64,000 bases of DNA, from positions 25,109,314 to 25,173,313 of the forward strand of contig CM019691.1 of NCBI GenBank assembly GCA_009760885.1. Reading direction: 5' to 3'. The position numbers were made by a program, and so were the translations under genes. The notes under the pieces are model-generated. The model was not told where the DNA came from. It was given only the letters and a program-made list of their open reading frames with translations, and made no database searches. Source of the stretch: Achatina immaculata. Taxonomy: Eukaryota; Mollusca; Gastropoda; Stylommatophora; Achatinidae. Below are positions 21,298-33,909 of this stretch, piece after piece (within the stretch, counting starts at the first letter, position 1; the number at the start of each line of letters is the position of its first letter).

Positions 21298-22869
21298 CAT
21301 CATCAGGTGCCGTGCCGACTGGCGTTGGCTATTATGCTTCTCCAGAGTATACGATCCTTCATGCAGGCCATCAGCTCAGTTGGTGATCTCCTCTCACACC
21401 ATCAGGTTAGACTGTCCAGTATCATTTCTCTTGGTCTTCCTCTTGATCTTCTTCTCTCTATTTTTCCTGTTGTTATAATATTTTCAATGTCCCCTCTTCT
21501 CATTGCACGTCCTATGAAAGTACATTGTCTCTCTCTTATATTTTGACAAGGTTTTTTGTCTCTCCAGCTCTTCTCATACATTCTTCATTAGTTATTTTTG
21601 TTGTCCAGGGGATTCGCAACATTCTTCTAATAAACCACATTTATGCTGCTTCCAATGATTTTTGTGCAGACCTGCCTATTGTCCATGATTCACTTCCATA
21701 TAACAAGATAGGTTCAATATACCATTTTAGGACTCGTTTTCTAACATTCATTGATAAAGATGTGTTAGCTAATATGTTTCTCATTCTCTGAAATGCAGTT
21801 TTTGCTTGGCCTATTGTGTTCCTAACTTCTGTTCTACATTTCCCATCTGAAGTTATTACTGCTCCAAGGTATTTGAATTTCTGCACCTGCTTTAGAATAG
21901 TTCCGTTTAATTTTATACTGTATGCTGGTGGATTCTGTTTCTTAGATATAACCACACTCTCTGTCTTTTTAATGTTCAAAGTAAGGCCTTTCTGTTCACT
22001 TTATTTGGCGACTTTATCCAAGAGATTTTGCAGGTCTTGTTGGTTCTCAGCTATCAGTACTGTGTCGTCAGCATACCGAAGGTTGTTAATATTGTATCCT
22101 CCAATTTTTATGCCTGGTTTTGTGATGATCGTTCTTAGAATATTCTCGCTGTACAGAGAAAAAAGGTCTGGAGATAGTACACATCCTTGTCGCACCCCTT
22201 GTTATATAGGGTGATATTTTCCAGTTCTATTTTCAACTGGAATTGCTGCTTCTTGCTGCCAGTATAGATGTTTTACAATCCTCAGGTCTTTGCCGGCTAT
22301 ATTGATGTTTTCAAGCATTTTAATAATTTCATTATGTTTCACCTTGTCGAATGCCTTGATGTAATCAATGAAGCATAAGTAGAGATCTTTTTGTACTTCT
22401 AAAGCTCTTTCTGTTAGTGTTCGTAAAGTATAAACGACATTGTGTGTTCCCTTTCCTTCAATAAATCCAAACTGTTCATCTGCTATTTCCATTTTTATCT
22501 TTTTCCTTGTTCTTCTCATAATGATTCTCAGAAGTAGCTTCGTTATGTGATATGAGAGGCTGATAGTCCGGTGGTCCTCACATTCCTTTGCACCTGGTTT
22601 CTTTGGTAGTGCTATAAACGTGGATTTAATCAGGTCACTGGGAATATAACCACTGTTGTAAATGTCATTCAATAACTTGGTTATTATTTTTATTCCTGTC
22701 TCCCCTAGTGCCTCTATTTCTTCTATTGTTATATTATCAGGCCCAGTCGCTTTTCCTTTCTTACTGTGTTTGATGGCATCTATGATTTCATCTTCAAGTA
22801 TTGGTGGTCCATCACAGTTTTCAGTATCTGGTGTTAATTCTGGCCTTTCTCCTCCATATAGCTCACCGA
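21298..22869 (-). pseudogene. LINE family C, 5'-truncated, with target-site duplication
   Basis: An 11-bp duplication TCAGAAGAAAT flanks it (21287-21297 and 22870-22880). The minus strand encodes RT blocks with GYIPSDLIKSTFIALPKKPG, FIDYIKAFDKVKHNEI, QGCVLSPDLF, LRYADDTVLIAENQ, FKYLGAVITSDGKC and SLEAAEMWFIRRML, broken by stops and frameshifts. The 3' end (CAGTCGGCACGGCACCTGAT) runs into GATGAT. Family C is RTE-like and distinct from A and B. Confidence 0.92.
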
Positions 22870-22909
22870 TCAGAAGAAATAATTAACTGAATTCGGTGTC
22901 TGTTAGAAC

Positions 22910-22910
<1 letters not shown>

Positions 22911-22950
<40 letters not shown>
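22911..22950. repeat. (GA)n microsatellite
   Basis: A perfect (AG)n run of about 40 bases. The Arg-Glu repeat frame across it is an artefact. Confidence 0.95.
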
Positions 22951-22951
<1 letters not shown>

Positions 22952-23009
22952 AGAAACGTTGTTGCTAATATTTCTTACAGGGCATTCTGTTCATGGTTTG
23001 CACGTACTA

Positions 23010-23195
23010 GTCTTGGAAGGGTACATAATGGGAAAAAGAAAGAGAGGAAGACCAAGGCGAAGATGGCTGCAAGACGTCGTTGATGATCTGAAAATGGATG
23101 CATCAGCAGCAGGGCATCTTGCTTACAACCGAGAGGACTACAGGACAACTGTTAGGGAGGCAAAGTTCCGCAAGGGATATGCAAATTAATTCCTT
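23010..23195 (+). pseudogene. LINE family A 3' end
   Basis: LEGYIMGKRKRGRPRRRWLQ and the terminal AAAGTTCCGCAAGGGATATG identify the last ~180 bases of family A. The tail here is (TTCC)n rather than (TGAA)n or (CTGA)n. Confidence 0.88.
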
Positions 23196-24364
23196 CCTTC
23201 CTTTCTTCCTTCCTCGCTTAATCACCAGCAAACTTCAAACTTACACACTAATCCCTCTGTCATTCATTCACTCACTCACTCACTCATTCTCAACATGAAG
23301 GTACACGATAGCAGTAAGTGAATACTCATACATTTTTATATAAACTGACCGCTGTAGTTCTGTCAATAAGCTGTTTGTAAACCAGAACCTCTTAAATGAT
23401 TAGCTAATGATGCTCAGTATACAAGGCCATAGACTCGCATAATCATCTGCAAGTGTCGTCTCGTGTTAGAACACCCATAAACAAATAATAAACTGGCAAT
23501 TAATTTCTGTTGTTGCCAATAAGGATATGGATCGCAAACTATAGTAAATATATTTTAAGTTTATGGCCATAAATAATATGAGGTGGAAGGCACTAGAAAA
23601 CAGAGAGAATTACTGTTGTAGACTGGAATCGACTGTGACTGGAGTTGGATTCTGAAGTCTCGAATCGAGAGATGAGGAGCAGAGACGCGGATTCGATTCA
23701 TGGCTTAACATTTTTCAGTCAACGTACTCGGTGGCTGTGCCAGAACACTCCTACATCAACGTGTTTGAAGATATTTGCGCAAGCAGGGCACTATCTGTGC
23801 TTCCTACAGAATTCTATTTTAAAACAACAATAAAAAAAATATTTATATTACGTAAGACTTGTCCAGTAGATCGACTGGGACTCGAGTTCGGATTTCATGA
23901 CTCGACTACATGGATGAAAAAAACTCTACTTAAACTCAGCTCCGTATCTGATCCTAGTGAAAAAAAAAACTTTAGACTGGCTATGAAAGCCTTTAATCCA
24001 ATAAATTAATTACCACATCATCAACATCCAAGAGCGTCTATTTCACGAATAAAGACGGATCCACGTTCACTCATCTTGACTTAGCTTTGTGTTGTCAGAT
24101 CCACTCACCACCAAACGAGATGCACCTTATTAAATGAGCACAGAAACCTGGTTCCACAGAGGGTTTTTGCAGCCCTAGGCAAGCCAGGGTTAATTCGTTT
24201 TGATACTGCTCATCACCAGATAAAACGCATATTCATTTAGCATGCAAACCTAAGGAAAGTTCAAAACACTACATCAAAAAAACTGTCATGAATTTAAAAT
24301 GACAGGAATATGATAGATATAGTGGAAGGAAAAAGCTAAATGTGACGTTTGCATCTTTTCACAA
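23196..24364. other. Intronic DNA without a supported feature
   Basis: A short (TTCC)/(ACTC) run lies at 23195-23290. The frame at 23731-24009 has no recognised similarity. GCGGATTCGATTCATGG at 23689 vaguely resembles a B box but lacks an A box. Confidence 0.4.
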
Positions 24365-24520
24365 CAGTGGTTCCCAGCCTCTTCTAAGCGGCACCTAAAA
24401 CCAGCAATGAGCACATGATCTGCGCCCTTGACAAAGATATTGAAATTGAACACATTTGAACTAAAGCTATTTCAAAGCCTACAACATAACCCAGTTTTGA
24501 CATTAATTACGAAAAAAAGG
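24365..24520 (+). repeat. hAT-type terminus
   Basis: CAGTGGTTCCCAGCCTC matches the ends of the hAT elements at 39627 and 46759. No matching right end was found before the LINE C debris, so only one terminus is supported. Confidence 0.4.
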
Positions 24521-24523
24521 TAT

Positions 24524-24800
24524 CTATATATGCCCTTCATGCCCTACTCTATCAGATACTTTAATGTAATCTACGAAGCACAAATAAAGATCTCTGTTCA
24601 TTTCTAGTGATCGTTCTATCAACATCCTTGATATGAAAATTGCGTTTGTGCTCATTTTCCTTCTACAAACGCGATATACCACAGAGGAGAAATGCCAACA
24701 GACTTATCTAAGTCAGTCTTCATTCAATGTGATCAGCATCTTCATGTTTAAGATGCATGAGGAACTGTAAACTGATGGAACGGGCCTTCAGAAGCAAAAG
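24524..24800. pseudogene. Shuffled LINE family C piece (inverted plus forward segments)
   Basis: 24524-24664 is the reverse complement of ~26235-26357. 24665-24722 is a forward copy of ~26023-26081. 24723-24737 resembles 26107-26120, and 24738-24800 is a forward copy of ~26355-26425. The order is inverted and discontinuous relative to the neighbouring copy. Twin priming with deletions, or template switching, could produce this. Confidence 0.75.
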
Positions 24801-24849
24801 AACATTTCACAAATAATGCACTTTGCTCAAGATATCCTGAAATAAAGCC

Positions 24850-27230
24850 AGAAAGTAGTGCAAACCTGTAGAAGTCATTACTGTAACGGGAGACTTTAAT
24901 GCAAAAGTCGGAAATGAATGCGAAGAACCAGTAGCAGATAGTTTTGGATTAGGAAAGCGTAATACAAGAGGAGACAGGTTAGTCGAATGGGCCAAAAGAA
25001 CATGATGTAACCATAGGGAACACGTGCTTCAAACAACACCCAAGAAGGTTATACACATGGCTTAGCCCCGATGGAAAGGTAAAAAAAAAACCAAAAAACC
25101 AGACAAATTATATTCTGATCAACAGAAGATTTCGAAATGCATTAACACTGATTAAAACACTATGCATTAATACTGATTAAAACACTAAGCATTAACACTG
25201 ATTAAAACAATATGCATTAACACTGATTAAAACAATGTCAGGAGCAGACTGCTACAGTGACCACAAGCTCCTAATAGGCAGGATAAAAGTTAGATTGAAA
25301 ATCAAAGCCTTGTAACACCACACGGGGTACGGCAACTTTACAGAAAGAAGAAGAGATAAGAGCAAAATTCCCCACAGAAGTGAAAAATAAACATGACGCA
25401 CCAACAGACCAGGAAATACAATTCCAAGATACTAATAATAAAAGGGACATATGGAAAGAAGCAATAACAGAAGCAGCCCAAATCACACTGCCAAAAATAG
25501 AAAGGAGGACACGAAAGGGCTGGATGACAAATGAAATACTCGAGTTAATGGACAAATAAAGAGCAAATAAAAACAACAAATAGCAGTATGAAAAGATCAA
25601 CAAAGAGGTCATGAGAAAATGTAATGAAGCAAAAGAAATGTGGCTAGATAAGAAATGCAGAGAGACAGAAACATCCTTCACTAAAAAAAAATGTTCTAAT
25701 ATCCATCAGAAAACAAAGAAACTAATTAAATCGAAATCCATCTCAATATCAAGCTGTCTGCCAGATAAGGAAGGGAATGTAATCATGGAAATGGATAGCA
25801 TTCTAATTAGCTGGTCAGAGTACATTCGAGAGTTATATAATGGTGTAAGGGATGAGCACATTACAACTATAGGAAAGGAAGAAGGCCAACAATCATGATG
25901 GGTGAAGTAAAAAAATACACTGAGACGAATGAAAACAGGTAAAGCTGAAGGATCAGACATCACTACAGAAATGATAAAAGCTTTGGAAGATTTTGGAATT
26001 GAAAAACTCATAAAAATTGTTAAACGCGATATACCACAGAGGAGAAATACCATCAGACTTATCTAAGTCAGTCTTCATTACACTTCCGAAGACGGCAGGA
26101 GCTATTTCATGTGATCAGCACAGTACGATAATTCTTATGAGGTATACCACAAAGATATTTCCAAGAATTATAATCATGAAGATGAGAAACATGATTAAAA
26201 CAGAAATATCAGAAGAACAATGCGGAGTTGTAGAAGGAAAATGAACACAAACGCAAATTTTCATATCAAGGATGTTGATAGGACGATCACTAGAAATGAA
26301 CAGAGATCTTTATGTGTGCTTCGTAGATTACATTAAAGTATCTGATAGAGTAGGGCATGAAGAAATGTTCAAGATGCATTAGAAACTGTAAATTGATGGA
26401 ACAGACCTTCAGACAGCAAAGAACATCTACTGGCAGCAGTGAGAGTGGACAACACCATCAGCGAGTTCCAACAAACAAAAAAGAGGTTTGTGACAAGGAT
26501 GTGTTCTGTCTCCAGGCCTCATTTCTTTATACGGCGAAGTAATAACGAGAGAAATCACGAAAGTAGGCGGAGTGAAGATTGGAGGAAAGAAAGAAAACAA
26601 CGTGAGATAAGAGATGACACACAGCAGACAGCAGGAAAACCTTCCAAAAACTCCAGGACAAAGTCACAGAAAAATGCGCAAAAAAAGCGGGTTAGAGTTA
26701 AACACCAATAAAACATAAGTAATGATGATATCCAGGAAAAGAAAATACCAGAAAGCAGAATGGCCATCAGATAACCATCTGCAGTGAAAGATATTAAGAC
26801 AGATCAACAGATACAAATACTTAGCTACAGTCATAACATCTGAGGGCAGGTGCACCGAAGAAATCAGAACCAGGATAGGAATGGCAAAGATAGCTTTTTT
26901 TGGAAAAATGAAGAACATATTAGCAAATTAAAAACTGTCATTTGAATTAAGAAAGAGAATTCTAAGATGCTATACAGAACCTATTCTACTTTATGCTGGT
27001 GAAACATGGACCATGAATAAACAAAGAATAAAGGCTACTGAACTGTGGTTCCTAAGACGGATGCTTTGTATACAATGGACAGCCAGAAAGACAAATGAAG
27101 AAGTATTACAGCAGGCAAAAGAATACAATAAGCTGGTGCCACACATAAGAAAAAGACAAAGTTTCTCGAACACATCAGCAGACACGAAGGTCTCGAAAAA
27201 TTGGTCATGACTGAAAAGTAAATGGTAAAA
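24850..27230 (+). pseudogene. LINE family C, long degenerate copy (endonuclease to RT)
   Basis: The order is endonuclease (VTGDFNAKVGNE, then a TPKKVIHMA-like frameshifted block), linker, and RT domain (HRGEIPSDLSKSVFITLPKT, RDLYVCFVDYIK, QGCVLSPGL). It ends with RYKYLATVITSEGRC, PILLYAGETWTMNKQ and WFLRRMLCIQWTARKTNEEV. Many stops and frameshifts lie between blocks. A 23-27 bp tandem repeat (GCATTAACACTGATTAAAAC) at 25136-25235 interrupts it. The 3' end merges into the 48-bp minisatellite. Confidence 0.88.
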
Positions 27231-27239
27231 GACAGAGAA

Positions 27240-27775
27240 GGTGAAGAAGACAGACATACATAGTTGGCCTGACTGCATGGTCTGGTGTGAGAAGAAGACA
27301 GACATATATAGATGACCTGACTGCATGGTTTATTGTGAGAAGGAGACAGACATACCTAGATGACCTGACTGCATTGTTTGGTGTGAGAAGGAGACAGACA
27401 TAACTAGATGGCCTGACTGCATGGTTTATTGGGAGAAGGAGACAGACATACCTAGATGACCTGACTGCATGGTTTGTAGGGAGAAGGAGACAAGACATAC
27501 CTAGATGGCCTGATGGATGGTTTGTTGGGAGAAGGAGACAGACATACCTAGATGGCCTGACTGCATGGTTTGTTGGGAGAAAGAGACAGACATACCTAGA
27601 TGGCCTGACTGCATGGTTTGTTGGGAGAAGAAGACAGACATACCTAGATGGCCTGACTGCATGGTTTGTTGGGAGAAAGAGACAGACATACCTAGATGGC
27701 CTGACTGCATGGTTTGTTGGGAGAAAGAGACAGACATACCTAGATGGCCTGATTGCATGGTTTGGTGTGAGAAGA
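27240..27775. repeat. Minisatellite, 48-bp unit, ~11 copies
   Basis: The unit is GACAGACATACCTAGATGGC followed by CTGACTGCATGGTTTGTTGGGAGAAGGA. Because 48 is divisible by three, frames stay open on both strands (WEKETDIPRWPDC), giving spurious long proteins. The first unit resembles the C-terminal coding end of the adjoining LINE C, so the array may have grown from LINE sequence. Confidence 0.95.
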
Positions 27776-28354
27776 AGAAACAAATTTATTCGAGACACAG
27801 AAGATCATGCAAACTGGAGAGAGATAAACACTTGCTCCATTCGGCGTGGCACTGATCTCATCTGATCATGAAATATTAAAAACATTAAGAAAATGACTAT
27901 TAAAAAAAACCCGCCTGTTTTGTGTTGATTTATAAAAAAAAAGTTGCTTATGAAAGAAAAAAAAGTTATATGACTGCATTTCATCCACATAATCTATTTT
28001 AAAATAATTCTTTTTTTTCAATCTGAAGACCACAAAAGGAAGTACGAATAATGTAAAATATGGCAGTAAGTATAAAAACAATAATAGTAGTACGTGTAAA
28101 AACAATAATAGCAGTATGTGTAAAAACAATAATAGCAAATACATTTTCTGTCATCACATTTTTCAGACTATCTTCTCGCAACCCTTTCCCAGACCCCCAT
28201 TCCCACCCCCACAACCTTACCTCAGTCTTCGCCCCGCAATTTTAAATCAGTAACCCCGCAACCCCACCTCATGTAACAGAATAGCAATTCTGTACAGAGA
28301 GTATTTGTGTATTGCTAGTAGTTGTGTTCTCGTAGACTACAACTCATGTCAATG
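27776..28354. other. Intronic stretch with a short 24-bp repeat
   Basis: GTGTAAAAACAATAATAGCA is repeated about three times at 28065-28140. Otherwise A/T-rich unique DNA and a C-rich patch at 28180-28270. Confidence 0.5.
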
Positions 28355-28460
28355 TGCAAGCATGTCGTTAGGAAAGTCCGTGTGCAAAGCACATCGTTAG
28401 GAAAGTACGTGTGCAAAGCACGTCGTTAGGTGTCCGTGTGCAAAGCACGTCGTTAAGGAG
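28355..28460. repeat. Minisatellite, 29-bp unit, ~3.5 copies
   Basis: The unit is GTGCAAAGCACGTCGTTAGG plus AAAGTCCGT. One unit has a short deletion. Confidence 0.85.
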
Positions 28461-29388
28461 TCTTGGTTTGAACGTGGAACTGTGTGGACGTGTTTTTGTC
28501 GAGCTGTGTGATTGTCTCTAGAAATGTGGTAGAGAGAGCCTTGTTGTGAGAGTTAGTTTCTTTTTTTTATTTTCCCTGTGTGGGCTGAGGTTTTTAGTAA
28601 GATTGTAAGTATGATTCTTTGTGTATAGATCATTGTAATGTTTTCTTGCCCATATGGCGTAGAGTCCTCTCATGCCGGGCACTGCTAAATGTAATTCTTG
28701 TTTAGCCTGATGGCTACGTATACATCTTCACGATTGTCACCCTCATTTCTAGTCCATTAATAAATGTGTGTAGTCTGATGATGGGTTTTGTTGGAGTCCT
28801 TATTGTTGACCGGTTTGTTGGTTGAAAGACGGTCAAGTTACGTTGAGTTGTTGTATTTGTATTATTCTGTGGAGTTGGAAACCTGGATGTCTTGTTGTGT
28901 TTTCTTGATGTATAATACAGAAAACTAGGTGATTGTTAACACCAGCAACAAGAAGAAGAGATTTCTAAGATAAACTGTACTCCACATGTAATCAATCAAA
29001 TCCAGTAGGAACCCATTTTTGTAAGGAGAAATCCTGCTTAACTCAGGCACTCGCGATCCTACCTTAGATCATACAACCCAATCTCAGATAATCGCGATCC
29101 TACCTTAGATCATACAACCCTACCTCAGACCCCCCCCCCTCTCGACTGAAAATCTGATCGCGACCTGGGGGTTAGGTACCACTGCCGTAAAATGTCCGCC
29201 CAAAAAAGAAGTTAACAAAGGTTAAATTCCGACAAGGGTTGCTAACACTAACCTTTTACCATCAAGTGAACGCTGTGTAATTATTTCCTGGCATGATAAT
29301 AAACTACTTTTACCACGAGAATACTAGTAGCTCTACAGCTCCGGACTAATAGTTTACATATATAATCGTATGTTTAAAACAAAACAGA
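28461..29388. other. Intronic DNA without a supported feature
   Basis: GGGGGTTAGGTACCACTG at 29168-29185 could be a hAT right end, but no partner was confirmed. TCGCGATCCTACCTTAGATC is partly duplicated at 29048-29120. Confidence 0.35.
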
Positions 29389-29397
29389 CAAAAATAT

Positions 29398-30205
29398 TAC
29401 CATACACATTGGAGGTTATGAAATACCAGAGATTAGATATGCTGATGACACAGTATTACTGTCCACAACACAAAAGGAATGGAAAAACTAATTATGTCAG
29501 TCGGTAAGAATAGTGAAGAGCAAAACCTCTATCTTAATGCGACCAAAACTAAATTGATGACAACTGACAAAACAAATAAGGCAGCTGAAATATGTATCAA
29601 TGAGAAAAAATTGGAAGAGGTGGAGAGTTTTGAATATCTTGGATCATTACTAACTAACAATGGAGATACAATGAGTGAAATTAAAAGGAAGACAGCTATC
29701 GCTCTTCAAAACATAAAACAACTAAATAAGCTATGGAGTGGAACAGACAGAGCTAAAAAAAAACAAGATTTTTAAGGGCATGCATCTTTCCCATCCCAAC
29801 ATATGCCTATGAGACCTGGGCACATAACAAAACAGCTGAGAAACACATAAATGTCTTTGAATGTAAATGCTACAGAAGAGTCGTTCAAATACCAAGGACA
29901 CAAAAAGAACAAATATATCCATACTACAATAACTTAATGTTGAAGAAGGCTGGCTAGTAAAGAGGATTAAAGAGAGAAAACTTAAATATTTTGGACACAT
30001 TAAACGTCATGATAACCTAGAGAAGACCGTGTTGGAAGGGTACATAATGGGGAATAAGAAAGAGAGGAAGACCAAGACGAAGATGGCTGCAAGACATCGT
30101 TGATGATCTGCAAATGGACGCATCAGCAGCAGGCCATCTTGCTCACAACCGGGAGAGCTGTTAGGGAGGCAAAGTTCCGCAAGGGACATGCAAACGACTG
30201 ACTGA
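29398..30205 (+). pseudogene. LINE family A, 5'-truncated copy
   Basis: It starts in the GGYEIPEIRYADDTVLL-equivalent region and runs to the 3' end with a (CTGA)n tail. An AAAAAA insertion near 29757 and other indels break the frame after RAKKKQDF. The C-terminal GRPRRRW region is degenerate. Confidence 0.92.
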
Positions 30206-30384
30206 CTTAGAACAAAACATACTTCAAACAATATGCGTGTCTCCACAGAGTCGTAATTTCGCTCAGACGAAGCTGCTTTTAACCCCTAGCTTTTTTACCA
30301 CTGTAACCCCCACCGTATGTGCTTTATACGTAACATATATGTGTGATGTTTAGATGTACATTTAACCCTCTCCTGTCCTTCCTT

Positions 30385-30470
30385 TAGGTGCTTGAGTAGC
30401 GAAGCGGATATTGCGGTTCGTCGTCTCTCATGGCAACTGCCGATCATTCGATTCTTACCAGGGCTGTGCT
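30385..30470 (+). repeat. tRNA-like sequence, possible SINE head
   Basis: GAGTAGCGAAGCGGATATTG resembles an A box, and CGATCATTCGATTCTTACC about 40 bases later resembles a weak B box. No clear cloverleaf or SINE body follows. Confidence 0.35.
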
Positions 30471-31273
30471 AATATGTCTTATTAGTATGATAATCTGACA
30501 ATATTTAAAAAAAACGCCTCTTAAGTTGTTCATATTTATACTGTAGCTACCAATTACCGTATATTTATATTATATATCTTTTTCGACCTCTAGCAGAATC
30601 GAAACCTTGCTGAAATTTGCATTTTAAACATTATATACATTATACAGTTAAAACAGCCCCCAAACACAAAAGAAGGCGACGAAAACGACAAACTCTCAAG
30701 GAACAACCAAGTCATAATCTTCTGTGTGAGAACAGGACAATGCAGGCTTCTGTACCAGAAGGTGAAGACTAGCTCAGAAAAACGTACGGTCCTGCAGGAA
30801 ACAGCCACAGATAACAGACAAGACACTTACAGGGCCCACTGACAGGCAGATGGACCGGGCCCGACCTCAGATCCCCTACTGGAGAAGCTCTACGGCGATG
30901 CGGAGAACTTCAGAGAGAGAGACAGATAGACAGACAGACAGAGAGATTGATTGATTGACTGAGTGATCTTTATTTCAAAAGGAGTTAAGAAGAGAGACAC
31001 AGAGAGAGACACACAGAGGGAGACACACAGAGAGAGAGACAGAGAGAAAAAGAGAGAGAGACTCGTGTCGATGTCCGAGGAAACGACGAAGAAGAAGACA
31101 ATTCTGCACACATAAAACTCGGCCAAAAACCGATTTAAAGAGTCTCATTTCCAATCACGCAAGTTAGTTGCTTCCCTTACACCTTCGTCTCGTTTGTCTC
31201 TTTTGTAAAGCAGATTTGAGAAGTGGCCCTCGGCTCCTTTTTGTGCCATGCACCCTTTTCATTACATGTCATC

Positions 31274-31309
<36 letters not shown>

Positions 31310-32140
31310 CCCCTTCCACCTATCCCATCCCCCGCCTTCACACCACAGAATGACTGAATCAAAACGTGCCTTATATATTGTCAAAATTCCCCTCCCCTCT
31401 CCCCTCTCAACCCTACAATTCTCTATGGATGAGACAGAACGAGAGGTTCTCCACCGGTTTAGAACCCCTTGAATTAGCGGCTCAGAACGCACGAAATCTT
31501 CTTACCTACATAACAACTGCATTTCTATTAGCTCCAATTCCCGTCCTAAACAATTATTTGCATTTCCTGATCAGATCATTACTTGTGTAACTTTCACTTC
31601 TCCGGACAATTTCCTTTGGGGGGAAAAATGTTCAAGAGATATACTGGTATAAAAGGAAGAGGTAGACATAATAAAGTCAATTGGACAAGTACAGAATACT
31701 CTCTTATGTACAAGAGCACTCAGAAATTATTCAAGCGATTGTGATGGCATCATTGTTAAAGCGCTTCAGTAAAACCATAATTAAATTGAGATAAAACGCT
31801 GCATGTGTTAATCGCGATATGCACAGAGAAGAGAGAGAGAGACGAATGTCCTCTCTATATCACTAGACGCGCATCTTTCAGCCCGAAAAAAACCGCACAT
31901 ACACTCACACATATAAATTTCAAATAAATTTGAAAGAAGTTTTGACCAAAAAAAAAAAAGAGCCAAGTATTTGTTTCTTCTTGAGTTATTTTTCACAATG
32001 TTGTTTTCAGTTTTGGAAATAAATGTTCCCGAAGTGTTTCTAAACAGATACTGTCTTTCTTTAATCAGGTTTCTGGTGGTTACATTTGAAAGCCGCGAGA
32101 AGCCCTGTCCCATAACATTTGCTACTACCTATTTATTATG
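30471..32140. other. Intronic DNA with purine and pyrimidine runs
   Basis: (GA)-rich sequence lies at 30910-31060 and (CT)n at 31278-31305. A short R4-type tail (GATTGATTGACTGAGTGATC, TTTATTTC) is at 30943-30975. No gene was recognised. Confidence 0.45.
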
Positions 32141-32144
32141 CGTT

Positions 32145-32405
32145 TTTAATTGTCTGCAGCCTGTTCTCTTCACTGTAAAGATTGCTACAGCCTGTTCTCT
32201 TCACTGTAACGAATGCTAACCTGTTCTCCTCACTATAAAGATTGCTACAGCCTGTTCTCTTCACTGTAACGAATGCTAACCTGTTCTCCTCACTATAAAG
32301 ATTGTTACAGTCTGTTCTCTTCATTATAAAGATTGCTACAGTCTGTTCTCTTCACTATAAAGATTGCTGCAATAAGTTCTCTTCACTATAAAGATTGCTG
32401 CGAGG
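32145..32405. repeat. Minisatellite, ~30-bp unit, ~8 copies
   Basis: Alternating units CCTGTTCTCTTCACTGTAAA-GATTGCTACAG and ...GTAACGAATGCTAA form a higher-order pattern in the middle of the array. Confidence 0.9.
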
Positions 32406-33017
32406 AGCTTAGAGTGGCTTTATTGTCCAGGACATGCAGGAGTACATGCCAGTGAAGTGACAGACAGACTTGCTGGACAGGATAAAATAAATGGCAGGCT
32501 GAGAATGGACAAGGGTTACATTGCTAAAGCTCTAAAGAAAAAGACTGCGGGAAAATGAAGAGCGGGAATGGAATAACTATGTACGAGTAATTGTGAAGCT
32601 ATTGCTGGAGACAAAGGGATGGTTGGAAATCTGATTTCCAGCAGAAGATGCATGGTAAAGATCCAACACTTGATTGCAACTATTAGAAAACATAACCTTG
32701 GATGGATGCTGCGGCATGCAGCGGAGAACATAGGGAGCTGTCCTGAATGCAGTGACGCTGGACTATGATTATGAAACCTTTGAAGGAAAGCTAAACGCAG
32801 GTAGACTGTACATTCCTTAGCTGTTCTAATGTCTCCTGTTTCTTAGAGCAACGAAATATGTTTTTTTAAAAATGTTAATTAACATTCTCAAAATTGAGAG
32901 CATGTCAGCGTGACTCGTATCGTAAATAAATCTCGACCTGACGGACGTTGGGCGTAATATAAATTAAGGAAACTATAAAACAAGTTTTAATACAAGAACA
33001 TATTTGTTCCTTTCAAA
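32406..33017. other. Intronic DNA without a supported feature
   Basis: Sequence 32400-32770 resembles a degraded LINE C-terminal region on the plus strand (TGGATGCTGCGGCATGCAGC, an R-M-L-R-H-A-like reading), but I could not find a family. Confidence 0.3.
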
Positions 33018-33104
33018 ATTTCATCATCATCATCAACATCAACATCATCATCATCGTCATCATCATCATGATCATCGTCATCATCATCATCATCATGATC
33101 ATCG

Positions 33105-33139
<35 letters not shown>

Positions 33140-33247
33140 GTCATCATCATCATCATGATCATCGTCATCATCATCATCATGATCATCATCATCAACATCA
33201 TCATCATCGTCATCATCATCATGATCATCGTCATCATCATCATCATG
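33018..33247. repeat. (ATC)n microsatellite, ~230 bp
   Basis: Long CAT/ATC tract with regular CGT and CATGAT interruptions. All six frames across it give homopolymer-like peptides (His, Ile or Met runs), which are artefacts. The GATGAT tail of LINE C and D families is a plausible origin, but no LINE end adjoins it. Confidence 0.95.
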
Positions 33248-33295
33248 TCTCTACCCCCATTGTGTTTCACTACAAGGAACACACACACACACGCA

Positions 33296-33299
<4 letters not shown>

Positions 33300-33335
<36 letters not shown>
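33300..33335. repeat. (TA)n microsatellite
   Basis: Perfect (AT)n flanked by (CA)n on both sides. Confidence 0.95.
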
Positions 33336-33337
<2 letters not shown>

Positions 33338-33909
33338 AACACACACTGTGCCCTGATGTTTTCATTTTTGCAGGAAACTCGAAAAATCTGACCTCTGTTC
33401 GCCTCCTGTCGTTGTTCACCCCTTCTATACAGCTGTCGTCCTCTTCTTTCTTTGCCAAAAACTTTTCCTACCAAAACAATTTTCACTATAATGTAATGAG
33501 CTGCACAAGTTCCAAAAAAAAAATTAGTATTATCTATCATTATTTCTCTTGCCAATTTTAGTTGTTCCAAGACTATTTTGTGATAATATGCACAGTGAAT
33601 CACTCGTAATTATGACCTCAGTTTTCGATTCCAATTTTTGTTATGGTCAGCGTCTTTGTTTCTTCACTGTTCAGAAATGTTTACCAAGGTAAAACAGGTC
33701 ACATCGTCTTGTAGAGTCTCCGCAGGAAAGACTGGCTGCGAAAGAATCTCCAGTCTGCTGACTGCATGACCTTTTTACGAATCACAAGGCAACCTTCAAA
33801 TTTTAATTCCTTTATTAACAGCTTCGATGTAACGGTATGGCCGACTTTTCCTTTCATTTTTGTCTTATATAAATCAGACATGTAAACCGAGATTTTCTCT
33901 TATTTTCTT
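33336..33909. other. Intronic DNA without a supported feature
   Basis: No exon, promoter or repeat was recognised. Confidence 0.4.

Noticed and set aside
27205..27855. 197-codon and shorter frames on both strands
   Set aside because: Generated by the 48-bp minisatellite; all copies of the unit are translated in register.
24365..29185. A single hAT element bounded by ends at 24365 and 29185
   Set aside because: The flanking octamers TTTCACAA and CCGTAAAA do not match well and the ends differ in sequence.
33004..33603. His-rich and Met-rich frames of 185-196 codons
   Set aside because: They are readings of an (ATC)n microsatellite and adjoining (TA)n on both strands.
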